The notes beneath the pieces are model-generated. The model worked only from the letters and a program-made list of their open reading frames with translations. It searched no databases and had not been told where the DNA came from. Below are positions 50,133 through 61,030 of a DNA stretch of 64,000 nucleotides, one piece after another. The stretch's first letter is position 1, and the number at the start of each line of letters is the position of its first letter. Origin of the DNA: Parasedimentitalea huanghaiensis (GTDB lineage Bacteria; Pseudomonadota; Alphaproteobacteria; Rhodobacterales; Rhodobacteraceae). The stretch is from assembly GCF_009753675.1 (NCBI RefSeq), contig NZ_WQLV01000002.1, positions 372,001 through 436,000 of the forward strand, read 5' to 3'. A program made the position numbers and the translations under genes.

Positions 50133-50804
50133 TCAGTTCGCTTGTGGGATGACCACAATTTCAACGCGGCGGTTCTGCGCCTTACCTTCAGGTGTCAGAT
50201 TGCTGGCCACTGGCTGATCTTCACCTCGACCAATTGTCTGCACCCGGTTGTAGGGCACACCACCAGCCTGAATTTGATCCGCTACCGCATTGGCACGGCG
50301 CACTGACAGGCCTTGGTTATACGCAGCTTCACCGTCGCTATCCGTGTGGCCGATCACCTGCACCGAGCTGTCTGGGTAGCGCAGCAAGCTGTTCGCAACT
50401 TTTTGCAGATCTGACTGCACTGCCGAGCTGACTGTATAGCTGTCGGTTGCAAAGGTCAGATCGTTGGGCAGAGATACAATCAGCCGGTCGCCTGTGTTGA
50501 CGATTGTGATGTCTTCATTGGCCAGCTCGTCGCGCAGTTCAGCGGCCTGTTTGTCCAGCGTTGCGCCAATCGCACCACCAGCCACGGCCCCAATCGCTGC
50601 CCCGCCCAGAACGGCGGCGGTTTTGTTGCTGCTGTTGGAGAGAGCACCGATGCCAGCCCCAACCAGAGCCCCAATAGCAGCCCCACCTTTGGTGTTCTGA
50701 TTGGGATCGCCATTATACGTCCCCAGGGAGGCTGGATCGGTACAGGCACTCAGGCCCAGGGCGGCAACCAGAACGGTTGCTGTCGAGAATTTAACGATGG
50801 TCAT
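50133..50804 (-). CDS. OmpA-family lipoprotein with glycine zipper (YiaD-like)
   Basis: 223 residues from the ATG at 50804. A lipoprotein signal ends at VLVAALGLSAC, so Cys21 is probably lipidated. A glycine-zipper segment follows (GGAAIGALVGAGIGALSN). The OmpA C-terminal domain has VIGHTDSDGEAAYNQGLSVRRANAV, NLTPEGKAQNRRVEIVV, which binds peptidoglycan. It is an outer-membrane anchor protein of the YiaD type, not classical Pal, since no tol genes are near. Confidence 0.92.
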   Translation of the reverse strand: MTIVKFSTATVLVAALGLSACTDPASLGTYNGDPNQNTKGGAAIGALVGAGIGALSNSSNKTAAVLGGAAIGAVAGGAIGATLDKQAAELRDELANEDITIVNTGDRLIVSLPNDLTFATDSYTVSSAVQSDLQKVANSLLRYPDSSVQVIGHTDSDGEAAYNQGLSVRRANAVADQIQAGGVPYNRVQTIGRGEDQPVASNLTPEGKAQNRRVEIVVIPQAN

Positions 50805-50930
50805 GGTCTGGCCTTTGCTGCTCGGAACCGCGCCTGTCGCGCGTCTTTTGCCCAATATATCATGGTTCATGGCAAAAGGCTCAACCCCGGCGACCTGCGG
50901 GTCGGCAATTCCCCGCGCAAAAACAGTTCC

Positions 50931-51770
50931 TCAGGCCTCGCTGCGTGCGGCCTCATAGGCCAGCATTGCCCGTTTCACTGGTAGCCCCCAATGGTATCCA
51001 CCCAAGGCCCCTGATTTGCGCAAAGCACGGTGGCAGGGAATGAGCCATGACACAGGATTGCGCCCCACCGCGGTTCCCACGGCACGTTGTGCGCGGGGTT
51101 CACCAATCGACTGGGCGATCTCGGAGTAGGTCGTGACCTGACCTGATGGGATCCGCAACAATGCTTCCCAAACCTTGATCTGTAGTGGAGCGCCAATCAT
51201 GTGCAATGCGGTTTCACCGCGTCGATCAAAGGCTGCACTGACCAGCGGGGCCAACATCGCCGGGTCTTCGATAAACGTCGCTTTGGGCCAACGCGACTGC
51301 ATATCGGCCATAGTCGCTTCACTCCCTGTTTCAGCGGCAAAACCCAGCCCGCAAATACCCTTGGCCGTGCCCATCGCCAGCGCCTGCCCAAAAGGGCTAT
51401 CGAACCAACCCCAGAAGATTTTGAGGTCATTGCCTTTGCGGGCGTATTCACCAGGGCTCATTGCTTCCCAGCGCAGAAACAGGTCATGCAGGCGGCCAGA
51501 TCCGGACAATCCAACTGCATGAGAAGCCCCCAAGGTGGTGAAATTGTCGTGCAATAGGGCCTTGGCGTGGCCCAGTCGCAAATATTGCTGATAGCGTTTG
51601 GGCGACACACCAACCCAGGCCGAAAACAGACGCTGGAAATGTGCCGGGCTCATATCCATCTTTTTCGCAAGCTCCTCTAGAGACAGGTTCTCGCCCCCTT
51701 CATCGATCAGTTCGATTGCGCGGCGCATAACACCATAATGATAGCTTTGCTCGTTCGCCTGAATATTCAT
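50931..51770 (-). CDS. AraC-type HTH fused to methylated-DNA:protein cysteine methyltransferase
   Basis: A 279-residue protein. Residues 1-85 are an AraC HTH (LSLEELAKKMDMSPAHFQRLFSAWVG), and residues 100-279 a methyltransferase of the Ada/OGT type with the active Cys in VSWLIPCHRALRKSGALGGYHWG near 250. It lacks the N-terminal methylphosphotriester-binding cysteines of full Ada. It repairs O6-methylguanine and may act as a regulator of its own gene. Monocistronic. Confidence 0.93.
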   Translation of the reverse strand: MNIQANEQSYHYGVMRRAIELIDEGGENLSLEELAKKMDMSPAHFQRLFSAWVGVSPKRYQQYLRLGHAKALLHDNFTTLGASHAVGLSGSGRLHDLFLRWEAMSPGEYARKGNDLKIFWGWFDSPFGQALAMGTAKGICGLGFAAETGSEATMADMQSRWPKATFIEDPAMLAPLVSAAFDRRGETALHMIGAPLQIKVWEALLRIPSGQVTTYSEIAQSIGEPRAQRAVGTAVGRNPVSWLIPCHRALRKSGALGGYHWGLPVKRAMLAYEAARSEA

Positions 51771-51901
51771 CCGCGCTTCTCCTGTGGTCGTCTGAAATTA
51801 GACTAAGGATTGACTGGCGATCATACGACCCGAAACCTGCGCCTTGAGATGATTTATGGGTTTCCCGACATTCACCACTTCCAAACGAACGTCGGCTTTT
51901 G

Positions 51902-52444
51902 CTAGAGAAACCTGATTTCAGGTGCCATTACCTTACTGATCACTGCGCCCGTGTTTACAGCCTCGTATATTGATTTGGGCGGGCGAGCGGTTTCATCAAC
52001 GCTACGGCGAACCCAGCTTCTGACTTCCATCGACTTCAATGATTGCGATAGTGCTCGATCTGTAATTCTCGGCAATTTTCGTTTGATATCGTTGAAGTGG
52101 CTTGATGAGTGAAGCGACGTCAGCACCGGAAGTGTCCAAGACCGACGGAGCAAATCTTGATCTTCATCAGCGGAAACATTTTGAATTTTGCTGGCTATTT
52201 CAGCGGCAGCAATTCCTAGCGGCGTAAGCCGAAACTCCGGCCGCAGGGGATGACCGTGACCGGGATTACGTTCTACCAACCCCATCGTGATCAGATGATC
52301 CATGCTCTGTGCGAAAGCAGTCCTACTTGCGCCAGTCGCCACCAACAGGGGCGCCTGGCGTCCGGCGATGCCTGCGTGCATGCTTGACAGTATGGGTAAC
52401 GCCCAAGCTCTTGAAGTGATGTTGACAAACGATTCAATGTGCAT
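51902..52444 (-). CDS. HxlR-type winged-helix regulator with two tandem wHTH units
   Basis: A 180-residue protein with two HxlR-like winged helices in a row: TSRAWALPILSSMHAGI near 10 and RRSWTLPVLTSLHSSSHFNDIKRKLPRITDRALSQSL (in parts) near 100. HxlR proteins are small DNA-binding regulators, often of redox or electrophile stress. It is divergent from a VOC gene with 39 bp between, so it probably controls both. Confidence 0.8.
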   Translation of the reverse strand: MHIESFVNITSRAWALPILSSMHAGIAGRQAPLLVATGASRTAFAQSMDHLITMGLVERNPGHGHPLRPEFRLTPLGIAAAEIASKIQNVSADEDQDLLRRSWTLPVLTSLHSSSHFNDIKRKLPRITDRALSQSLKSMEVRSWVRRSVDETARPPKSIYEAVNTGAVISKVMAPEIRFL

Positions 52445-52483
52445 AAAGTATAGTTAATACATTTAAGGTTAAAAGGAAAGACT

Positions 52484-52861
52484 ATGTCGCTAATTTCGCT
52501 CGATGAAACTATAACTATTTCTCTGTCAGTCACGGATCGTCATGTAAGTGCCGAGTGGTACAGCGGTATGTTGGGGTTTGAGACCATCTACCACGCCGAC
52601 GACGCAGGCTGGTCAGAACTTCAGACGAATACAGGCGGAGTAACAATTGGCCTAGGCGAGCATACCAAACCCGCCCCGGGCAACTGTGTACCCGTGTTTG
52701 GAACCGCTGACTTGGACGCCGCAAGGCAGAAGTTGGAGCTAGCCAAAGTTAGATTTGATGGTGAAACGGATGTTGTCGAAGGCATGGTCAAAACAGCAAC
52801 TTTTTATGATCCTGATGGCAACGCCCTCATGCTCGCTGAAGATTTGACAGGCGGATCATGA
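52484..52861 (+). CDS. VOC family (glyoxalase/bleomycin-resistance-like) protein
   Basis: A 125-residue protein with two beta-alpha-beta-beta-beta units: ITISLSVTDRHVSAEWYSGMLGF near 9 and VPVFGTADLDAARQKLE, then TATFYDPDGNALMLAEDL. It may bind a metal and a small electrophile or antibiotic. AAGGAAAG precedes the ATG. The divergent HxlR regulator is the likely control. Confidence 0.9.
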   Translation: MSLISLDETITISLSVTDRHVSAEWYSGMLGFETIYHADDAGWSELQTNTGGVTIGLGEHTKPAPGNCVPVFGTADLDAARQKLELAKVRFDGETDVVEGMVKTATFYDPDGNALMLAEDLTGGS

Positions 52862-53072
52862 TTTATCGCGCCAGCTGAACCAACCACGTGAAGGACGGCA
52901 ATGTTCCACATAATTGCCGTCTGAAGCACTTATATTGAAGTGCACTCACAAGGGTGCGCGGTTAAAATATGGCGCGGGGGCTGTTGCGAAACAACACAGG
53001 GTTAACCCGGCCTGAGCCAATTCTCCGGTTTCCCGTTGCGATGCGTTGCCTGTCACGTCATTAAGGCCCGCG

Positions 53073-53717
53073 ATGGCAAAGCAACTCGATTATCATACCC
53101 TCCGCGAGATATTTTCGCGATTTCAGGCAGCTGAACCAGAACCCAAAGGGGAGCTGGAGCATGTTAATGTCTACACTCTGACGGTAGCGGTGGCCCTGTC
53201 GGCGCAGGCCACGGATGCCGGAGTAAACAAGGCAACGCGCGCATTGTTCCAAATTGCGGACACGCCGCAGAAGATGCTGGATCTGGGCGAAGAAGGGCTG
53301 ATCGAGCACATCAAGACCATCGGGCTGTTTCGCCAAAAGGCCAAGAATGTAATCAAGATGAGCCGCATTCTGGTTGACGATTACAACGGCGTGGTCCCGA
53401 ATTCCCGCGCTGCGTTGCAATCACTACCCGGTGTCGGGCGCAAAACCGCCAATGTGGTTTTGAACATGTGGTGGCAGCAGCCCGCGCAGGCGGTGGACAC
53501 TCATATCTATCGCGTTGGCAACCGGTCCGGCATTGCGCCGGGCAAGGATGTCGATGCGGTTGAACGCGCTGTTGAAGACAATATTCCCGCTGATTTCCAG
53601 CTTCATGCCCATCACTGGCTGATCTTACACGGCCGCTATCACTGTAAAGCACGCAAACCGCTCTGTGGCACCTGCCTGATCCGCGACTTGTGCATGTTTG
53701 AGGACAAAAACCTATGA
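53073..53717 (+). CDS. nth: Endonuclease III
   Basis: 214 residues from the ATG at 53073 with AAGG seven bases upstream. The helix-hairpin-helix LPGVGRKTANVVL near 119 holds the catalytic lysine, VDTHIYRV holds the catalytic Asp, and the C-terminal [4Fe-4S] loop has C-X6-C-X2-C-X5-C (CKARKPLCGTCLIRDLC). It removes oxidised pyrimidines and nicks abasic sites. Its stop overlaps the adenosine kinase start by ATGA. Confidence 0.96.
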   Translation: MAKQLDYHTLREIFSRFQAAEPEPKGELEHVNVYTLTVAVALSAQATDAGVNKATRALFQIADTPQKMLDLGEEGLIEHIKTIGLFRQKAKNVIKMSRILVDDYNGVVPNSRAALQSLPGVGRKTANVVLNMWWQQPAQAVDTHIYRVGNRSGIAPGKDVDAVERAVEDNIPADFQLHAHHWLILHGRYHCKARKPLCGTCLIRDLCMFEDKNL

Positions 53718-54703
53718 GAACTTACCAGATTGTTGGCATCGGCAATGCCGTTGTGGATGTCATCAGCCAAAGCGACGACAGCTTTCTTGACCTTATGGGG
53801 ATCGAGAAAGGTATCATGCAGCTGATCGAACGCGATCGCGGTGAAGTGTTGTATGCAGCGATGCAAGGCCGAGTGCAGACGCCCGGCGGTTCCGTGGCCA
53901 ACACCATTGCCGGCGCCGGCGCTCTTGGGCTGGATGCGGCATTTATTGGCCGGGTGCACGATGATGCACTGGGACAATTTTATGCAAAATCCATGAGCGA
54001 CGATGGCGTTGATTTTGTGAACCCACCCGTGCCTGGCGGCGAGCTGCCGACCTCGCGCTCGATGATTTTTGTGTCACCCGATGGTGAGCGGTCGATGAAC
54101 ACCTATTTGGGCATTTCCTCCGAGCTGAGCTCGGCCGATGTGTCCAAGGATGTGGCGGGTCAAGCCAAGATCATGTTCCTTGAGGGCTATTTGTTCGATA
54201 AGGACAAAGGCAAAACAGCATTCCTGGAGGCCGCGCGCAGCTGTCACGAAGGCGGCGGCAAGGCTGGCATCGCAATTTCCGATCCGTTCTGTGTCGAACG
54301 TCACCGCGCTGATTTTCTGTCACTGATCGAAAACGAACTGGACTACGTGATCGGCAACGAGGATGAAATCAAGTCGCTGTTCGAAACTGATGATCTGGAT
54401 GAGGCGCTGGCCAAAACTGCCGCAATCTGCCCGCTGGTGGTTTGCACCCGCTCTGGTGACGGCGTGACGGTTGTTTCCGAAGGCAAACACATCGAAGTTC
54501 CTGTGACCAAAGTTGTTCCTGTCGATGCAACCGGTGCTGGCGATCAGTTTGCTGCTGGTTTCTTGTTTGGTCTGGCCACTGGTCGTGATCTGGAAACTTG
54601 CGCTAAAATGGGCTGTGTTTGCGCCGGCGAGGTGATCAGTCACATTGGCCCACGCCCTGAAGCCAATATGCTGGCGCTGCTCAAGGCCGAAGGTCTGGTC
54701 TGA
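53714..54703 (+). CDS. Adenosine kinase (PfkB/ribokinase family)
   Basis: A 329-residue PfkB-type sugar kinase: GGSVANTIAGAGALGLDAAFIGRV near 57 and the catalytic VPVDATGAGDQFAAGFLFGLATG near 270. Start and end motifs match bacterial adenosine kinases, which phosphorylate adenosine to AMP. It is translationally coupled to nth (4-base overlap), a common arrangement in Rhodobacteraceae. A strong terminator follows. Confidence 0.9.
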   Translation: MRTYQIVGIGNAVVDVISQSDDSFLDLMGIEKGIMQLIERDRGEVLYAAMQGRVQTPGGSVANTIAGAGALGLDAAFIGRVHDDALGQFYAKSMSDDGVDFVNPPVPGGELPTSRSMIFVSPDGERSMNTYLGISSELSSADVSKDVAGQAKIMFLEGYLFDKDKGKTAFLEAARSCHEGGGKAGIAISDPFCVERHRADFLSLIENELDYVIGNEDEIKSLFETDDLDEALAKTAAICPLVVCTRSGDGVTVVSEGKHIEVPVTKVVPVDATGAGDQFAAGFLFGLATGRDLETCAKMGCVCAGEVISHIGPRPEANMLALLKAEGLV

Positions 54704-54736
54704 TCTGACTTTCGCAGTTTTGTAATGCAATCAGAA

Positions 54737-54762
54737 AGCCGCCCGTACTGGGCGGCTTTTTT
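54737..54762 (+). terminator. Rho-independent terminator after adenosine kinase gene
   Basis: AGCCGCCC (54737-54744) and GGGCGGCT (54750-54757) around a five-base loop, then TTTTT. Confidence 0.9.
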
Positions 54763-54773
54763 ATTGGCAACAC

Positions 54774-55277
54774 CTATTCCAGTTCTGCCGCGACAAGCGC
54801 CTTGCCGAGAAGGGCGCGGAAGGTTTCAACATCCGCCACGTCCAGATCAGCGATCAAGGATGTCTGGGTTTGGACGTGTTCCGTCACCACCTTGTCAATC
54901 AGGGCAAAACCGCTGTCGGTCAGACCGACCAAAAAGCTACGGCTGTCAGCAGGATTCACGCTCCGCTTTACCAGACCGTCGGATTCGAGCCGGTCAATCC
55001 GATTGGTCATCGTCCCCGATGCCACCATAGTCCTTTCCAGCAAGACACCCGGCGACAGGGTATAGGGGTCCCCTGCCCGGCGCAGGGTCGCCAGCACATC
55101 GAATTTCGCGGCATTCAACCCGTGCTTGGCAAACGTCTTATGCATTTCCTTTTGATAGGTCAGATACAGCCGCGCAACGCGACCGATAATACCCATGGCC
55201 GTCACATCCAGATCTGGCCGCTCTTTTTCCCATTGTCGGGTGATAAAATCTACGTGGTCCATAAACCCTTGTCGCAT
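54774..55277 (-). CDS. MarR family transcriptional regulator
   Basis: 167 residues from the ATG at 55277, preferred because the sequence before 55307 contains the operator palindromes; an ATG at 55307 would add 10 residues. The winged helix LLERTMVASGTMTNRIDRLESDGLVKRSVNPADSRSFLVGLT (in parts) is clear. It is divergent from an EamA transporter and two palindromes lie between them, so it likely represses both itself and the transporter. The ligand is unknown. Confidence 0.9.
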   Translation of the reverse strand: MRQGFMDHVDFITRQWEKERPDLDVTAMGIIGRVARLYLTYQKEMHKTFAKHGLNAAKFDVLATLRRAGDPYTLSPGVLLERTMVASGTMTNRIDRLESDGLVKRSVNPADSRSFLVGLTDSGFALIDKVVTEHVQTQTSLIADLDVADVETFRALLGKALVAAELE

Positions 55278-55283
55278 ATTTTC

Positions 55284-55323
55284 TCTTGACGTCAAGATTA
55301 AATCCATTATCTCGACATCAAGA
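55284..55323. promoter_or_regulatory. Two palindromic MarR operators
   Basis: TCTTGACGTCAAGA (55284-55297) is a perfect 14-bp palindrome. TCTCGACATCAAGA (55310-55323) is the same with two changes. Centres are 26 bp apart, between the MarR and EamA starts. Confidence 0.75.
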
Positions 55324-55338
55324 GAAAAGGAGTTTCCC

Positions 55339-56211
55339 ATGTCCAGACGTTTAGATCTGCTGCTCACTGCCCTTGCCCCAGCCATTTGGGGGAGCAGCTA
55401 CATTGTGACCACACAGCTGCTGCCTGAGCATTCGGCCATGACCGTGGCGTTTCTGCGCGCCCTACCCGCTGGATTGCTGCTGCTGTTGATCGTGCGGCAG
55501 TTGCCGCCATTGAACTGGGTCGGCAAAATTTTCATCCTTGGGGCGCTGAATTTTTCGATCTTTTGGGCCATGTTGTTCATTTCTGCCTATCGCTTGCCGG
55601 GTGGCGTCGCCGCAACACTAGGGGCCGTTCAGCCATTGATCGTGATTTTCCTAGCTGGGTTTGTGCTGCAAACCACAATCCGCAGCGGGCAAATTCTCGC
55701 AGCTATCTTGGGCATTGCTGGGGTTGCGCTGTTGCTTCTGACACCAGCAGCCCAATTGGATACGGTCGGGATTCTGGCCGGCCTGGGCGGCGCAGCCTCC
55801 ATGGCGGCTGGCGTAGTCTTAACCCGCAAATGGCAGCCTCCGGTTCCGCCGCTAACTTTCACCGCATGGCAGATGACGGCTGGCGGGCTGTTGTTGCTGC
55901 CGGTGGCCTTCTGGATTTCGCCTGAGATCCCCACATTCACTCCAACTAATCTGCTGGGTCTGGCCTACCTTGGTCTGATCGGAGGCGCGTTGACCTATGT
56001 TTTGTGGTTCCGTGGGATAGCCCGGATTGATCCAGCATCAGTCTCTATTCTTGGTGTATTCAGCCCGCTGTCGGCCGTTGTCCTTGGCTGGGCGCTGATG
56101 GGCGAAACCCTGAGCACCACTCAATTGTTTGGAGCGATCATCGTGGTCTTCAGTGTCTGGCTTAACCAATCGAAAGCACAGCTCATCCAAACGCCACAGA
56201 AGGCAGCTTGA
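55339..56211 (+). CDS. EamA/DMT family transporter under MarR control
   Basis: 290 residues from the ATG at 55339, with AAAAGGAG upstream. Ten hydrophobic segments in two EamA repeats (ALAPAIWGSSYIVTTQLLPEHS; LGLAYLGLIGGALTYVLWFRGI). It probably exports an amino acid, nucleoside or drug. Palindromes before it point to the divergent MarR protein as its repressor. Confidence 0.92.
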   Translation: MSRRLDLLLTALAPAIWGSSYIVTTQLLPEHSAMTVAFLRALPAGLLLLLIVRQLPPLNWVGKIFILGALNFSIFWAMLFISAYRLPGGVAATLGAVQPLIVIFLAGFVLQTTIRSGQILAAILGIAGVALLLLTPAAQLDTVGILAGLGGAASMAAGVVLTRKWQPPVPPLTFTAWQMTAGGLLLLPVAFWISPEIPTFTPTNLLGLAYLGLIGGALTYVLWFRGIARIDPASVSILGVFSPLSAVVLGWALMGETLSTTQLFGAIIVVFSVWLNQSKAQLIQTPQKAA

Positions 56212-56220
56212 TCCGCTGTC

Positions 56221-56787
56221 TTAGCCCAAAGTTGATCGAACTGTACCAGCAACATGTTCGGTCAACTCTTCCACAGTCAAAGCACCATCGACCCTGAGAA
56301 TTGGCGGTGTTTGTTGATCGAGCCACCTTTCGTGTCTAGCGCGGCTGCGCCCCTGAAAATCCGGGTCCTCGTATTGCCCCGCCCATGCAACAAAATCTTG
56401 ATGGATTTTGTACATATCACCACCCGGCTCGATACGGTTCCCATATCTTTGACTTTCTCGTGCAACAAGACGTCTCATCCTGAGCTGTTCATCGGTTGAA
56501 ACAAACACGATGAAAGTTGCCTTTCGGGTTAGGTCTTCACCCCACCCCATGCAGGATCCTGAAAGCACCCAATCACCGTCACCCATTGTTTCCTGCATCG
56601 AAAGAACGCGATCTTTTGCGCTGCGTTTTTGTGAAAACGGCGGCTCTACGGGGGCCCAATAGTGATCATCACTATCGACGTGTAACATCCCCATTTTTTG
56701 AGCAATGGCGGCGCCGAGAATGGTTGTACCAGAACAGGACGCACCCAAGACAAAAATGCGTTGCATAACCTGTGAGTCCTTCATCAT
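56221..56787 (-). CDS. P-loop nucleotide kinase-like protein (adenylate kinase-like)
   Basis: 188 residues from the ATG at 56787 (or 181 from 56766). The Walker A region reads GASCSGTTILG, where the usual lysine is threonine. Related adenylate-kinase-like AAA proteins carry the GSGTT variant, so it may still bind nucleotide. A HYWAPVEPPFSQKRS stretch follows, and a C-terminal RHERWLDQQTPPILRVDG. Substrate unknown. It is convergent with the EamA gene. Confidence 0.8.
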   Translation of the reverse strand: MMKDSQVMQRIFVLGASCSGTTILGAAIAQKMGMLHVDSDDHYWAPVEPPFSQKRSAKDRVLSMQETMGDGDWVLSGSCMGWGEDLTRKATFIVFVSTDEQLRMRRLVARESQRYGNRIEPGGDMYKIHQDFVAWAGQYEDPDFQGRSRARHERWLDQQTPPILRVDGALTVEELTEHVAGTVRSTLG

Positions 56788-56827
56788 TATGTGGGCGACA
56801 CCTATAGCAGTGAAGCAAGAACGGCGG

Positions 56828-57310
56828 CTATAGGTATTCGTTGAACTCTTGGATCACCCGCGCATAAACCTCACGCTTGAACGGCACGATCTTCTCAACC
56901 AGTTGATCCACCGGCTGCCAACACCAAGCCGAGAACTCGGGGTGATCGGTATCGATATTGACCTGATCATCTGTCCCAGTGAACCGCATCAAGTACCACT
57001 TTTGCTCTTGCCCACGGTACTTACCCCCCCAGAATTTGGGCACCACGTCGTGCGGCAGCTCATAGGGCAACCAGCCGTTACTTTCGGCGATGATCTCGAC
57101 CAGTTCAGGCGTGACACCGGTTTCTTCCTCAAGCTCGCGCAGGACAGCCGCGCGGGGGTCCTCACCCTCATCAATCCCGCCCTGAGGCATTTGCCAAGCA
57201 TCCTTGAACCGATCCTTGCGCTGTCCAACAAAGACGTCGCCATCCGCGTTGATCATCATCACACCCACATTGGGACGGTAGGGCAGTTTGGCAATCTCAC
57301 TCGGGGTCAT
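56828..57310 (-). CDS. rppH: RNA pyrophosphohydrolase
   Basis: 160 residues from the ATG at 57310, with AGGAGA upstream. It starts [25 protein letters not shown] and has the Nudix box [23 protein letters not shown] near 43 (GX5EX7REUXEEXGU), then WLPYELP, which RppH shares. It removes pyrophosphate from the 5' end of mRNA and opens it to decay. Confidence 0.95.
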   Translation of the reverse strand: MTPSEIAKLPYRPNVGVMMINADGDVFVGQRKDRFKDAWQMPQGGIDEGEDPRAAVLRELEEETGVTPELVEIIAESNGWLPYELPHDVVPKFWGGKYRGQEQKWYLMRFTGTDDQVNIDTDHPEFSAWCWQPVDQLVEKIVPFKREVYARVIQEFNEYL

Positions 57311-57410
57311 CGTGTTCTCCTGATCAGTCGCGCTACTGTGTACATGTGCCCCCGCGTCGCACAAGAGGGTGACGCCGCGTTTCGGGTGACAAGCTGGGCC
57401 AAGGCCGTAA

Positions 57411-59466
<2,056 letters not shown>

Positions 59467-59468
<2 letters not shown>

Positions 59469-59512
59469 AAAAGAGGTGCGTGAACCCGCGCATCTGCGCG
59501 GAACCACGCACC
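59467..59512 (-). terminator. Terminator hairpin at the end of the monooxygenase pair (shared)
   Basis: GGTGCGTG/CACGCACC (59475-59482 with 59505-59512) encloses CCGCGCA/TGCGCGG; on the minus strand a run of T follows (rc of AAAAAA at 59467-59472). It lies between the convergent fadH and monooxygenase genes. Confidence 0.8.
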
Positions 59513-59519
59513 CTACCCA

Positions 59520-59864
59520 TTAACCGTGGATGTTGCGACTATCAGTGGGGGCTTCTGTCCGGTCCTCCATTCCGTAGTCACGAACGACACTGGCAACACG
59601 CAGGCGATAATCGGCAAAGATACCGCTGCGGCCACTGTCCTGCCCGGCACGATGTTCAGTCAGCGCCCGCCAGTTGGCCACGGCCTCTTCGTCGCGAAAA
59701 AAGGACAGCGACAATAGCTTGTCTGCATTCGTCAGACTTTGGAACCGCTCCACTGAGATAAATCCGTCGACCTGTTGCAACAGAGGCAACAGGTCAGCGG
59801 CGACCTTTAGGTAGTCGGGCTTGCGGCCTTCAGCGATCTGAACTTCGAACAGGACGGCTATCAT
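59520..59864 (-). CDS. Antibiotic biosynthesis monooxygenase-like (ABM) protein
   Basis: A 114-residue dimeric alpha-beta barrel-like protein: MIAVLFEVQIAEGRKPDYLKVAADLLPLL and then GFISVERFQSLTNADKLLSLSFFRDEEAVANWRAL (parts). This shape binds small quinones or polyketides. It overlaps the upstream NIPSNAP-like gene by ATGA. Function unknown. Confidence 0.85.
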   Translation of the reverse strand: MIAVLFEVQIAEGRKPDYLKVAADLLPLLQQVDGFISVERFQSLTNADKLLSLSFFRDEEAVANWRALTEHRAGQDSGRSGIFADYRLRVASVVRDYGMEDRTEAPTDSRNIHG

Positions 59865-60184
59865 TTTGAGGCTCCATGCGGGGAAGAGGCCAGTTTTAGC
59901 CAGGTCCGGTCCTCGCGCAACAGGAACTTTTCTTTCTGAGCGAACTCATAGTTTTCGCGCCCCAAGGGATCTGCCGACAAACGTGCGCGGTAGGATTCAT
60001 AATCCGCCAGGCTGGCCACATTATAGATCCCATAGGCTAGCGTCGATGAGCCTTCGTGTGGGGCGTAGTAACCGATCAAGTCTGCCCCACAGCGCGGTAT
60101 CGCCTGCCCCCAATTGCGCGCGTATTGCTCAAACTGGGATTTCTTTGTTGGGTCGATTTGATAGCGAATGATGCAGGTCAGCAT
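59861..60184 (-). CDS. NIPSNAP-family protein
   Basis: A 107-residue protein of the ferredoxin-like NIPSNAP fold: MLTCIIRYQIDPTKKSQFEQYARNWGQAIPRCGADLIGYY in parts, then YESYRARLSADPLG. It is translationally coupled to the ABM gene downstream. A role in handling a small quinone or similar substrate is plausible, but no function is assigned. Confidence 0.85.
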   Translation of the reverse strand: MLTCIIRYQIDPTKKSQFEQYARNWGQAIPRCGADLIGYYAPHEGSSTLAYGIYNVASLADYESYRARLSADPLGRENYEFAQKEKFLLREDRTWLKLASSPHGASK

Positions 60185-60304
60185 TGATAACTCCGATTTT
60201 GATGACCTGCTTCTAGGGGCGATCCGCGAGCAAATGCTTCGCTCTGCATCGAAGTGTGGAGCTATCGCGTGACCTGGGCGACGGATGAACCGCCGCCCAT
60301 TCTA

Positions 60305-60745
60305 TCATTCAATTACGATGGTAATCACGTCTGAGACAATTGGGGTGGAATGCGGCACATGACCAAGATCCCCCATTACCAGTTGCAGTGTGTGCTGACC
60401 GGGTTCCAGATCAATCTTGGTTTCGGTTTGCCCGCCGCCAAAATGCACATGGTGCTCGTCAGCGGGTAACCCATAAGACAGCTCATCGGCCCCATCTTCA
60501 CCCTCGCCCAACGGCGGACGGTCGATCAACAAATGGTGGTGACCGGTATTTTCTTTCTCTGTCCCCGCCGGGGCAACGCCCATACCTGATAAGCCAAAGA
60601 TGACTGTCACCGGAGAGACAAAGGTGTCTCCATCTTCAATATTCACAAAATAAACCTGAGCATCGGGATTAGAGGCGGTCTCACCTCCGGCCCAGGCGGG
60701 CATTGCTAAAGAGACTGCAATTAGTGCTGCTGCAATTTTCTTCAT
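60305..60745 (-). CDS. DUF4399 periplasmic protein
   Basis: A 146-residue protein with a signal peptide (MKKIAAALIAVSLAMPAWA, cleaved after Ala19). The DUF4399 domain is marked by YFVNIEDGDTFVSPVTVIFGLSGM, NTGHHHLLID and DEHHVHFGGGQTETKIDLEPGQHTL. The histidines suggest a metal site. Function unknown. Terminates in its own transcript. Confidence 0.9.
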   Translation of the reverse strand: MKKIAAALIAVSLAMPAWAGGETASNPDAQVYFVNIEDGDTFVSPVTVIFGLSGMGVAPAGTEKENTGHHHLLIDRPPLGEGEDGADELSYGLPADEHHVHFGGGQTETKIDLEPGQHTLQLVMGDLGHVPHSTPIVSDVITIVIE

Positions 60746-61030
60746 CTGTCTAACCTTTTTAAAACACCTACAATGAAGACACCTTATCGCTCGTCCGCTG
60801 AGATTGCGACTCGCGTCCGGATGATCCCATTGTTCCTAAACTCGGACACACTAGTCCGTGGCAACTAAAATCGTTGTTCACATTTTATCCATCTTTGCCG
60901 ACATCACGCGATCGTTTCCACATGCCGAACGATCCATGGAAAACCCCGGTATTATCCCACCAGCGCCCCGAAGTTGCCTGAATTGACCGTCATTCACATC
61001 CCCAAGCAAGATATGATCGAGGGGATCGAA

